Shown here: positions 1-6,565 of the stretch, piece after piece
How the letters are laid out: the number at the start of each line of letters is the position of its first letter
Position numbering within the stretch: the first letter of the stretch is position 1
Position numbers and translations under genes: made by a program
Source of the DNA: Candidatus Methanophagaceae archaeon GoMg1
GTDB lineage: Archaea; Halobacteriota; Syntropharchaeia; Alkanophagales; Methanospirareceae
Assembly: GCA_013180605.1 (NCBI GenBank)
Contig: QBUL01000187.1
Coordinates: forward strand, 1-55,689
DNA length: 55,689 bases
Direction: 5' to 3'
The notes under the pieces: model-generated
Told to the model about the DNA's origin: nothing
The model's database searches: none
What the model saw: only the letters and a program-made list of their open reading frames with translations

Positions 1-480
1 CAAGGTTTCCGAGAGCAGTGCCTTCACCGCGTCTGTCGCCAATCTCCTTAGCAATAGCGAGAGCCTGCTCATAATATTTAATCGCTCGCTCCACCTGCCC
101 CAGGACATAGTAAGCAAGTCCAAGGTTTCCGAGAGCATTACCTTCACCGCGTCTGTCGCCAATCTCCTTAGAAATAGCGAGTGCCTGCTCATAATATTTA
201 ATCGCTCGCTCCTCCTGCCCCAGGTCAGAGTAAGCATTTCCAAGGCTTCCGAGCCAGGCGCCTTCATTTCTTCTGTCTCCAATCTCCTTAGCAATCGCGA
301 GTGCCTGCTTATAATATTCAATCGCACGCTCCACCTGCCCCAATAGATAGTAAGCATTTCCAAGGCTTCCGAGACCAGCACCTTCACCGCGTCTGTCGCC
401 AATAGCCTGTGCAATCTTAAGCGCTTTTTCAGAATACTCAATCGATTTTTTATAAGACCCGATTTGACCATATAAAACCC
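1..480. repeat. 120-bp tandem repeats encoding TPR units
   Basis: Units at 1-120, 121-240 and 241-360 are highly similar in DNA (shared blocks such as CCAAGGYTTCCGAG and AATCTCCTTAG at a constant 120-base spacing), with a diverged fourth at about 361-480. Each unit encodes one 40-residue TPR. Synonymous positions are also conserved, which points to recent duplication or gene conversion rather than only protein-level constraint. Confidence 0.85.
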
Positions 481-979
481 CCAGAGAACCCAGCAAGTAT
501 CCGCTTATTTCAGCCTCAGTTGAAAGCTCGGAAAGCAGTTTCTCTTTTAGCTCTATACTTCGCTTGATATCTTCCAGAGATTTATATTCAGTCTCTAAGG
601 CGAATTCAACCAGAGCAGGTCTGCGCTCTTCAGTCATAGATACTTCCATAAATTCTACCACACGGTTTCTGAACGCGAAGAAGTCAGGCGCCTCAAGACT
701 GATACGAGCAAGTTCCTCTTCTCTTACCCAGAATACCGCCTTGACATGGTGCTCAACAAGTTCTTCACGCTTAAAATTCAAATACTGAAGCGCTTCAGGA
801 AATCCTTTATCCATATTACGAACGGAAAAAACATAGTTGCCGGAGTTCATTGAAGAAAAAAAGGCGGGCAGGTCTTTATTGCCCCCTGCGTCCACGCTTA
901 CAACTTCGAGCCCCTGCTCAACCAGCGCTCTCTTAAGCGATTTCTCAACGTCACTTCGCAAAAATTCACTCAGATACAT
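1..979 (-). CDS. TPR-repeat protein, C-terminus beyond window edge
   Basis: Open from ATG at 979 to the window edge with no stop, so the C-terminus is missing. About 326 residues are visible. The first ~130 residues form a non-TPR domain containing VFWVREEELARIS, a motif I associate with N-terminal domains of NTPase/TPR proteins. From about residue 145 the protein is tetratricopeptide repeats; the last three visible units are 40-residue copies (LGNAYY.LGQ.ERAI.YYEQALAI.KEIGDRR) of the kinesin-light-chain-like type. Such proteins are protein-interaction scaffolds, often in signalling or NTPase-linked regulators; no catalytic domain is seen in the visible part. No operon partner: the next gene upstream is 48 bases away on the same strand. 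The repeats are nearly identical at DNA level, so repeat number may vary. Confidence 0.85.
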   Translation of the reverse strand, partial: MYLSEFLRSDVEKSLKRALVEQGLEVVSVDAGGNKDLPAFFSSMNSGNYVFSVRNMDKGFPEALQYLNFKREELVEHHVKAVFWVREEELARISLEAPDFFAFRNRVVEFMEVSMTEERRPALVEFALETEYKSLEDIKRSIELKEKLLSELSTEAEISGYLLGSLGVLYGQIGSYKKSIEYSEKALKIAQAIGDRRGEGAGLGSLGNAYYLLGQVERAIEYYKQALAIAKEIGDRRNEGAWLGSLGNAYSDLGQEERAIKYYEQALAISKEIGDRRGEGNALGNLGLAYYVLGQVERAIKYYEQALAIAKEIGDRRGEGTALGNL

Positions 980-1027
980 GGCATATCCAAAAAATCAAGA
1001 AAAATCATAGAAAAATTGGAATATCCT

Positions 1028-1606
1028 CTAAACTCTTCCTAAACAACGTTTTATAAACCTTTCAGATGGATATTCGTGAATAGTCGTAGCGATTATTTCC
1101 CCTGCCCCGTATTCAGACACAACCAAAATCGCTTTCGTATTCTCCTCTTTATCGCCTTTTATTCTTAATATTACTTCTCCTTCTATCCCCACCTCGTCGA
1201 AGTAACCATCGCACATGCATTCTCCTTTTTCCACTATCACTGCTACTTTATGCTCCTTTACCACCTCTATTCTTACCCTCCTCTTCTCCATCACGTATTC
1301 GGTTTTTATGGGAAGCCAATTGTATGCGTCCTTGTTTGAAAGCGCACCGGATACTAAAAGAACACCTCCCGCCTTTACAAAATCTTTTATACACTCACTA
1401 TTTGCTCTGAGTCCCTTTAGTATTCCCGAATATCGTTCGTTCCCAAATCCCGCTGGCACTATCACTAACTTATAGCCGGTAAATGAAAAGAACGGAGCAA
1501 ACAACAGATTCGGCGTTATTAGCTCACAATCAAACCCCTTATCGGTGAGGTGCTGCATAAAAGGCGTATCTTTATCCCATAATAACGCTATCTCTCTTTC
1601 CTTCAC
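1028..1606 (-). CDS. Class I glutamine-amidotransferase-like (ThuA/BPL_N-like) protein, unknown role
   Basis: 192 residues. The N-terminal half reads like a flavodoxin/class I amidotransferase fold: KLVIVPAGFG, then a glycine-rich turn with FVKAGGVLLVSGAL, and near the C-terminus GAGEIIATTIHEYPS, which resembles the end of ThuA/BPL_N-type domains. No clear catalytic Cys-His-Glu triad can be assigned, so enzymatic activity is uncertain. Its start overlaps the stop of the upstream 121-residue gene (ATGA at 1603-1606), so the two are translationally coupled. A distantly similar fold seems to be present in the gene at 15400. The specific function is unknown. Confidence 0.6.
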   Translation of the reverse strand: MKEREIALLWDKDTPFMQHLTDKGFDCELITPNLLFAPFFSFTGYKLVIVPAGFGNERYSGILKGLRANSECIKDFVKAGGVLLVSGALSNKDAYNWLPIKTEYVMEKRRVRIEVVKEHKVAVIVEKGECMCDGYFDEVGIEGEVILRIKGDKEENTKAILVVSEYGAGEIIATTIHEYPSERFIKRCLGRV

Positions 1607-1968
1607 TTTTTCTTTAATACCACTATATCGGGTCGTGGTGAAGCTTTAGAGCCTGCAAATTCCTTTTTGCATCGTTCGCATAATTCCCTCGCCGTTAGCG
1701 TGACCACTTCTTCGCTTCCCGGCAGCTTTCTCGCATATACAAACTCCGGCTCTACGCCAACGGATTTGCTTATCTCCTCTAATACCGCACTTATCTTCTC
1801 CCTGAACACGTCTACATCGTCATATTGCAATCCACGCAGGTCTGCTGCGAAGCCGGTACAGCCACACACCATCCCGAATACTTTTGCTTCCGGCACGAAT
1901 ATGTTCCCTATCAGATGCCTCAGCTCTTCTTCAAGCTTTTTCCTGCCTTCACTTATCTCTTCCTTCAT
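1603..1968 (-). CDS. Conserved-looking small protein with cysteine pairs, unknown function
   Basis: 121 residues, charged, no membrane segment. Cysteines occur at GMVCGCTGF near residue 35 and at ELCERCKKEF near residue 97, giving two possible metal-binding pairs. I do not recognise the family. It is the first gene of a two-gene operon with the amidotransferase-like gene (4-base overlap). Upstream (about 1985-2030) is a copy of the TATA-bearing end of the GACGCAGATT repeat, so its promoter is probably supplied by that repeat. Confidence 0.6.
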   Translation of the reverse strand: MKEEISEGRKKLEEELRHLIGNIFVPEAKVFGMVCGCTGFAADLRGLQYDDVDVFREKISAVLEEISKSVGVEPEFVYARKLPGSEEVVTLTARELCERCKKEFAGSKASPRPDIVVLKKK

Positions 1969-1987
1969 TTTTCTGCAAGATATTTTA

Positions 1988-2041
1988 TTGCATATAAAGT
2001 ATAACTTCCTTCTATTTAAGACGCGGATTTACACGGATTTA
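1988..2041. repeat. Short copy of the TATAAAGTATAACTTC...GACGCAGATT repeat
   Basis: Contains CATATAAAGTATAACTTC, then TATTTAAGACGCGG and ATTTACACGG, matching the longer copies at 13211, 20251 and 22467. It lies just upstream of the minus-strand gene starting at 1968 and between it and the U32 pair. Confidence 0.75.
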
Positions 2042-2050
2042 TTTATTTTG

Positions 2051-3070
2051 TCATTTCACCACGCTCAAAACCTTACTCGTCAGCTCATCGCAATACCTGC
2101 ATTCATCGCATATCTTTTTGCACCGTTTCCATTGTTTTATGCTGCCATCCAGGAGTTTGTTATCCAGGTAAAACGTATAGCTGAGTTCGGAAGGGCAATC
2201 AAGAAGTTCAAGCAGGTTTCCTTTAAATGACCGTCGTGAGTATGCCGTCATGCAATTTATTATCCAGTTCACCGTGTTTGCTCTACCCGCAATCTTGAAT
2301 TTTTCTATCCCTATCTCCTCGTATTCCTTCATATCCTCGGGTCTTATCCACGGCGACCTTATGATCTCCGATGGCTGTCGCATGCGAATGGATATGCACT
2401 TATCGAAATAGTAGTCGCCAAAGGTATTCAGTGGCTGGTTCCGTGCATTCAAAAAAGAAGATCGGGGGGTGGTTATGTGCGAGAAGAGGTTGAAATGCGC
2501 ATACCGAAACGGGCACTTATAAAGACAGGCTTCGTTCACAAGTATTCGGATGTCGCAATTCACGGCTCTCAGTATTGCTTCTAATGTTTGGAAGTCCCTG
2601 TTGATGTTCGTGTCCACCGTGATTGTATCGGCACCCAGGTCCTCAAAGAATTCAGCACGCTGCGGTGAATCTACATGCGCTACACACGAAACAACCGTCT
2701 CCATCGGGAACTCCTTCAAAAGCTCAATTAGATACGGCTCTGCCACGGTAATACCATCAACATCCGCCTTATTCAATTCCCCAAAGTACCACTCAAACAC
2801 CTTATAACCCTCGAAGGTAAGGTGATAACCGCCCAGGCATGATGCATTTATCACAATGTTCATCTTTATGTCGTGCTGATGCGCATAAGCAGTCTGCTCT
2901 TTTATCTCTTCAATAACCGCTCCGTGGAGCATCGCTCTTCCGCTGCCTACCACTTCTGGAGAGCCCGCCATGTAAACCTCATATACGTCTTTCAAACCCG
3001 CTGCTTCTTTTGTTTCTATTATCTCCTTCAATGCGGGGAAATGACCCGGATGCGGGACTATCACTTTCAT
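2051..3070 (-). CDS. Peptidase U32 family protein (second of a tandem pair)
   Basis: 339 residues, homologous over its length to the preceding gene. U32-family features: an alpha/beta barrel start (PHPGHFPALKEII), the central NEACLYKCPFRYAHFN cysteine motif, a DKC cysteine and a C-terminal CKKICDECRYC cluster. In characterised U32 relatives (UbiU/UbiV, TrhP, RlhA) conserved cysteines hold a 4Fe-4S cluster and the proteins act in hydroxylation of quinones or RNA, not proteolysis. By analogy this is probably an Fe-S protein; substrate unknown. Its ATG overlaps the stop of the upstream paralogue by 4 bases, so the pair is probably made together and may form a heterodimer as UbiU-UbiV does. Confidence 0.8.
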   Translation of the reverse strand: MKVIVPHPGHFPALKEIIETKEAAGLKDVYEVYMAGSPEVVGSGRAMLHGAVIEEIKEQTAYAHQHDIKMNIVINASCLGGYHLTFEGYKVFEWYFGELNKADVDGITVAEPYLIELLKEFPMETVVSCVAHVDSPQRAEFFEDLGADTITVDTNINRDFQTLEAILRAVNCDIRILVNEACLYKCPFRYAHFNLFSHITTPRSSFLNARNQPLNTFGDYYFDKCISIRMRQPSEIIRSPWIRPEDMKEYEEIGIEKFKIAGRANTVNWIINCMTAYSRRSFKGNLLELLDCPSELSYTFYLDNKLLDGSIKQWKRCKKICDECRYCDELTSKVLSVVK

Positions 3071-4074
3071 TTGATACTGGTCAATACCTCCTGTGTAAGT
3101 TTATCACAATATCCACATTCGTTACAGATTTTTTTACAGTTCTTCCATTGTTCTATGCTCCCCTCAAGCTTTCCGTTATCCACGTAAAACACGAACCTTA
3201 GCATTTGAGGGCAGTCCAGGAGTTCAAGCAAGTTCCCCTTGAACGACCTGTGAGAATACGCCTTCATGCACTCTATTATCCAGTTCACCGTTTTTGTCCT
3301 CCCGGAAAGCTTGAAGCTCTTTATCCCTATCGCTTCGTATTCCTTCACATCTTCGGGTCTTATCCACGGGGACTTTATTATCTGCGTGGGGTCTCTCAGA
3401 CGGATGTTTATGCATTTATCGAAATAGAAGTCGGGTGCGAATAGAGGAGAGCGAGGTTGGTTTAAACTGCTGAGATGCGAGGCGAGATTGTAGTGAAAAT
3501 ACCTGAAAGGACACCGGTAAAGGCAGCCTTCGTTCACTATTACCCTCACGTCACAGTTAACCGCTTTTACTATTGCTCTCAACAGCGGGAAATGACGGTT
3601 TATGTTCGTGTCTACCGTTATCACATCAGCCCCAAGGTCTTCAAAGAACTTAGCACGCTGTGGCGCATCAACATAAGACAAAACCGATACAATGGTTTTC
3701 ATCGGGAAATCGCGCAGAAGCTCCACGAGATAGGGCTCTGCCACTATAACACCGTCAACGTCTGCTTTATTCAACTCGCTGAAATACCACTTGAACATCT
3801 TATAGCCCTCGAAGGTCAGATGATGGCCCCCGAGACACGTGGAATTCATTACGATATTCATTTTTATATCGTGCTGATGCGCATATTCGGTTTGTTCCCT
3901 TATCTCATCAATAAGCGGTGCATGCAGTACTCCTCTTCCGCTTCCCATTACTTCCGGCGAGCCGCCCATGAACACCTCTTCCACTTCCTCTAATCCTTCT
4001 TCCAACTCTTTTGCTTCTATTATCTCCTTCAATGCGGAAAAATGCCCGGGATGCGGAACCATTAGCCTTGTCAT
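3067..4074 (-). CDS. Peptidase U32 family protein (first of a tandem pair)
   Basis: 335 residues from the ATG at 4074 (MTRLMVPHPGHF), which aligns with the start of its downstream paralogue. The frame remains open upstream to a micro-ORF at 4254 inside a repeat element, so a 60-residue N-terminal extension is possible but I judge it unlikely. Cysteines: NEGCLYRCPFRYFHYN, FDKC and the C-terminal CKKICNECGYC, as in the paralogue. Same inferred role: a U32-type Fe-S protein, perhaps an RNA or cofactor hydroxylase subunit. The duplication has kept all cysteine positions while surface regions have diverged, which argues for two working subunits. Confidence 0.8.
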   Translation of the reverse strand: MTRLMVPHPGHFSALKEIIEAKELEEGLEEVEEVFMGGSPEVMGSGRGVLHAPLIDEIREQTEYAHQHDIKMNIVMNSTCLGGHHLTFEGYKMFKWYFSELNKADVDGVIVAEPYLVELLRDFPMKTIVSVLSYVDAPQRAKFFEDLGADVITVDTNINRHFPLLRAIVKAVNCDVRVIVNEGCLYRCPFRYFHYNLASHLSSLNQPRSPLFAPDFYFDKCINIRLRDPTQIIKSPWIRPEDVKEYEAIGIKSFKLSGRTKTVNWIIECMKAYSHRSFKGNLLELLDCPQMLRFVFYVDNGKLEGSIEQWKNCKKICNECGYCDKLTQEVLTSIK

Positions 4075-4116
4075 CGGTCTATTAAGAATATCAGTAGTTC
4101 TATAAAAATCATTTAA

Positions 4117-4301
4117 ATTTTTTTCTTTTAGCACAAACCTTTTCTTAAGAAGAAAAGCTTTACCAAAAGAAGATGGAAAACTTTCTTTCACAAAGAAAGT
4201 TTTATCAACAACTTTTTTACCTTCGGTAAAAACCTTGACTAAAAATATTTCCATGTTTTTTCTTTTAGCACAGGTTTTCTTTTTTACAAAAAGAAAAAGT
4301 G
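4117..4301 (-). repeat. KVFTEGKKVV element, copy 1, with micro-ORF
   Basis: An A/T-skewed element between the divergent U32 and pyrF genes. Read on the minus strand it has a hairpin (CTTTTTCTTTTTG / AAAAGAAAAC), the box CCTGTGCTAAAAGAAAA, then a micro-ORF from ATG at 4254 encoding MEIFLVKVFTEGKKVV and more, then a second hairpin and box (GTGCTAAAAGAAAA). The same element occurs at 52948-53070 and, reduced to hairpin and box, at 55060-55106. The micro-ORF stays in frame into the U32 gene. Confidence 0.8.
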
Positions 4302-4303
4302 TT

Positions 4304-5023
4304 ATGGCAAAACTATTTCGAGAGACGCAAGGTGTAATCCCGGCGTGTGACGTAACCACGATAGAAGAATTCCAAACGTTAATTGAGCGGACATGCTCGA
4401 TTGAAGGAATCGTGGGATATAAGGTAGGGTGCACACTTGCGTTACGCTACGGATTACCGAAATTGGCGGAGATAGCAGCAGAGCAGACCGACTTGCCTGT
4501 GATATATGACCATCAAAAGGCAGGCACGGACATACCGGCGATGGGGGCTAAATTCGCAGAGGTGTGCGCAAAAGCAGGTGTAAAAGTCGTTATTATTTTC
4601 CCGATGGCGGGTCCTGCCACCGAGAAAGCGTTTATCGAAGCCGCATTTAAAAACGGGTTGGTTCCCTGGGTGGGCGGTGAAATGACACATGAGAAGTACC
4701 TGCATAGAGAAGGGGGATTTATTAACGCTGATGCACCAAAAAAGATATACAAAATCGCAGCAGAATGCGGTGTGGAATATTTCGTAGCTCCTGGAAGCAA
4801 ACCCGGTATTGTTGCGGAATACAATCGTTTCCTATCGGAAATCGTGAACGAGCCGAAGTTTTGCATGCCCGGGATTGGTTCACAGGGTGGTGCGATAAGC
4901 AAAGCTTTTGAAGCAGTAAAAGGTAAAGAAGCGTATGCTATTATAGGGTCTGCGATATACAAAAGCAGGGATATAGAGGGTGCGGCGAGAAGGTTTTGCA
5001 AGGAGGCAATGGCGTTCTTATAA
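4304..5023 (+). CDS. pyrF: Orotidine 5'-phosphate decarboxylase, atypical archaeal type
   Basis: 239 residues from ATG at 4304. Catalyses the last step of UMP synthesis, OMP to UMP plus CO2. The catalytic Asp-Lys-Asp set of the family appears as YDHQKAGTDIP (D69, K72, D76), a spacing variant of the common DxKxxD motif; a phosphate-binding loop is seen near the C-terminus as PGIGSQGG. The frame is open further upstream (from 4235), but that part lies inside the repeat element, and the chosen ATG fits the family start. The start codon lies 2 bases from the hairpin end of the repeat, the same arrangement as the gene at 55058. Confidence 0.8.
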   Translation: MAKLFRETQGVIPACDVTTIEEFQTLIERTCSIEGIVGYKVGCTLALRYGLPKLAEIAAEQTDLPVIYDHQKAGTDIPAMGAKFAEVCAKAGVKVVIIFPMAGPATEKAFIEAAFKNGLVPWVGGEMTHEKYLHREGGFINADAPKKIYKIAAECGVEYFVAPGSKPGIVAEYNRFLSEIVNEPKFCMPGIGSQGGAISKAFEAVKGKEAYAIIGSAIYKSRDIEGAARRFCKEAMAFL

Positions 5024-5349
5024 TTGCTCACAATCGGATGAGGGGGGAGGATGGTTGAGCAATTAACTTGACAATCTCTCATTTCAAAATCTTTTTGTCT
5101 CTCCGGGAATATCCGAAAATCGCCCATCTTCTCGTAAAATCCGCTCCCTTCATTATCTGTAATATCTCTCGCATCTTCTCCGCATTTGAAAGGCAAGTTT
5201 CAATTAAAAAAGGGTAGTGCCCTAATTAAGAATAGTTAATGAAAAGAAATCTTGCCATGTCCATAGGTGGTCTGTTAACCCTTCTAACATTGCAGGTGAA
5301 GTTCTTCTTTTGAACTCATTTATGAAATCCCGAGAGATTTAAAGAAAAA
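5024..5349. other. Gene-free stretch before the pseudogene cluster
   Basis: About 325 bases with no convincing gene on either strand. A minus-strand frame here contains GFYEKMGDF, which resembles the end of GNAT acetyltransferases, and could be a worn fragment, but the match is too short to call. No RNA gene or clear repeat was recognised. Confidence 0.5.
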
Positions 5350-5475
5350 TCATTTTTTGGTAAACAACTTCCTTATCCCCGCGCCAACCGTCTCAACCTG
5401 ATGCTTGCCTATCTTCTCTCTGCTCTCTTTCAAGAACTGGATACCTCTTTTGTATTCCTCAACCCATTCATTTGC
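5350..5475 (-). pseudogene. 3' fragment of a second ilvC
   Basis: The 126 bases encode the last ~41 residues of ketol-acid reductoisomerase, ending in a stop at the same place as the intact ilvC at 21439. Shared text includes FLKESREKIG and HQVETVGA, with several substitutions and about 85-90% DNA identity by eye. The homology stops abruptly at TTTGCA, where a plus-strand gamma-lyase fragment starts. This is a broken duplicate joined by a rearrangement; the intact copy is elsewhere in the window. Confidence 0.85.
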
Positions 5476-6032
5476 AACCCCACGTTTTCAGAGACCATTA
5501 AAATTGAGTGCGGACGCTGCTGTTCATAGCAGTACAAAATACATAGGTGGTCACGCAGATATTTTAGGAGGTGTCATTGTCGGAAGAAAAAAGCAGATGA
5601 GCGGTTTTGGTGGTATGATCTCTTTTGGAATCAAGGGCGGAGGCACAGTCTAAAAATCTAGTGATTTATCACCGCGGAGAGCGCAGAGTACGCAGAGTTT
5701 TAAGATGATTTTATCCTTGTTGAGTTTCCTGATGTCTCCGCGTGCTCTGCGGTGAAATTCAAGGATATAGAGATTTCACTAGAAAATTCGACAGTGCCAA
5801 GGGCGGAATAGAGGAGGGACGCAAGCTCATGAACCGCGTTGAACGGTGTACTTTAGCGGTTAGCCTCGGGTACGTTGATACCGTAATACAACATCCGGCA
5901 TCTATGACCCACGCGAATATACCCCGAAAGGTCAGGTTGAAGATTGGGATAACCGATGATTTGGTGCGACTCTCTGTCGGTATAGAAGAGCCAGAAGACA
6001 TAATAGCAGATCTGGAACAAACATTAAGCTAA
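5467..6032 (+). pseudogene. Cys/Met-metabolism PLP enzyme (gamma-lyase/synthase), 5'-truncated and split by a 157-bp insertion
   Basis: The left part (to 5641) encodes FATP.FQRPL and VHSSTKYIGGHADILGG, the region around the PLP-binding lysine (STKY) of the methionine gamma-lyase / cystathionine gamma-synthase family. The right part (from 5799) encodes [30 protein letters not shown] and the usual C-terminus ending [11 protein letters not shown]. The N-terminal ~190 residues are absent. Between the parts lies a miniature transposon. Deleting it with one copy of the 9-bp duplication restores [14 protein letters not shown] in frame, so the insertion is what split this remnant. Confidence 0.88.
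5642..5798. mobile_element. 157-bp MITE with terminal inverted repeats and 9-bp target duplication
   Basis: Ends: GGCACAGTCTAAAAATCTAGTGA at the left and the inverted GGCACTGTCGAATTTTCTAGTGA at the right (18 of 23 positions match; shared core GGCAC.GTC.AA...TCTAGTGA). It is flanked by AAGGGCGGA at 5633-5641 and again at 5799-5807, a perfect 9-bp target duplication. The interior carries a nested palindrome (CACCGCGGAGAGCGCAGAG ... CTCTGCGGTG) related to CCGCAGAG repeats at 40936 and 53930. No transposase is encoded, so it must have moved in trans. Confidence 0.9.
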
Positions 6033-6098
6033 CCGACTTTACATATTTAAAGGTTTATTCTCCAGCATTATATGTGGTATCATAACGATTATAAATTT

Positions 6099-6547
6099 AT
6101 GGTAAAAGTCTTGGGTCACAGAGGCTGTGCAAGCATAGAGCCTGAGAACACGATTAGGGCTTTTAAGAGAGCAATGGATTTAGGTGTGGATTTTATTTAA
6201 AGATTGTAACGAAAGAAGGGTTGAGCAGTAAAGTCATTATAGTTTCTTTCTGGCACGATGTATTGAAGAGAATTAAAGAGATAGAACCGGAAATAAAAAC
6301 CGGAGCTATCTTTGTTGGCAGACCCGTGGATACAGTATCAATAGCAAAAGCAGCTAAATCAGAATTGATATGCCTGAAACACAAATTCATTGATGAGGAA
6401 GTCGTAGTGGAATGCCACGAAAATGACATTGAAGTCAATGCATGGACCGTGAACGAGATAGAGGATATAGAAAGGATGAAGGAATTAGGTGTTGACATAA
6501 TAAGCAGTGACCATCCAGATAGGGTCTTAGAAGAATTAAAATCATAA
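6099..6547 (+). pseudogene. Glycerophosphodiester phosphodiesterase, internally deleted and frameshifted
   Basis: The frame from ATG at 6099 encodes MVKVLGHRGCASIEPENTIR and continues to a stop at 6198; HRG...PENT is the catalytic start of the GDPD family. From about 6209, in another frame, follows a typical GDPD C-terminus (VIIVSFWHDVLKRIK, VNAWTVNEIEDIERM, GVDIISSDHPD). The two pieces together give about 145 residues against 230-250 in the family, so the middle of the barrel is gone and the frame is broken. It stands next to two other broken genes. Confidence 0.85.
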
Positions 6548-6565
6548 TTTTGAGATACATGAAAA

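Noticed and set aside
1-480. CRISPR-like regular repeats
   Set aside because: The 120-base period is the TPR coding repeat without unique spacers; no CRISPR array was found in the window.
1667-2230. Plus-strand open frame of 187 codons
   Set aside because: Antisense to two minus-strand genes; no family resemblance.
3067-4434. A 455-residue version of the first U32 gene
   Set aside because: The extra N-terminus lies inside the dispersed repeat and is absent in the paralogue; the start at 4074 fits the family.
4513-5196. Long open frame antisense to pyrF (227 codons)
   Set aside because: It is fully opposite a convincing enzyme gene and looks like a shadow; only a GFYEKMG word near its start resembles an acetyltransferase end.
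5405-5653. An apparent 82-residue gene on the plus strand
   Set aside because: It joins antisense ilvC sequence to the gamma-lyase remnant and ends inside the MITE; it is a chimera of broken parts.
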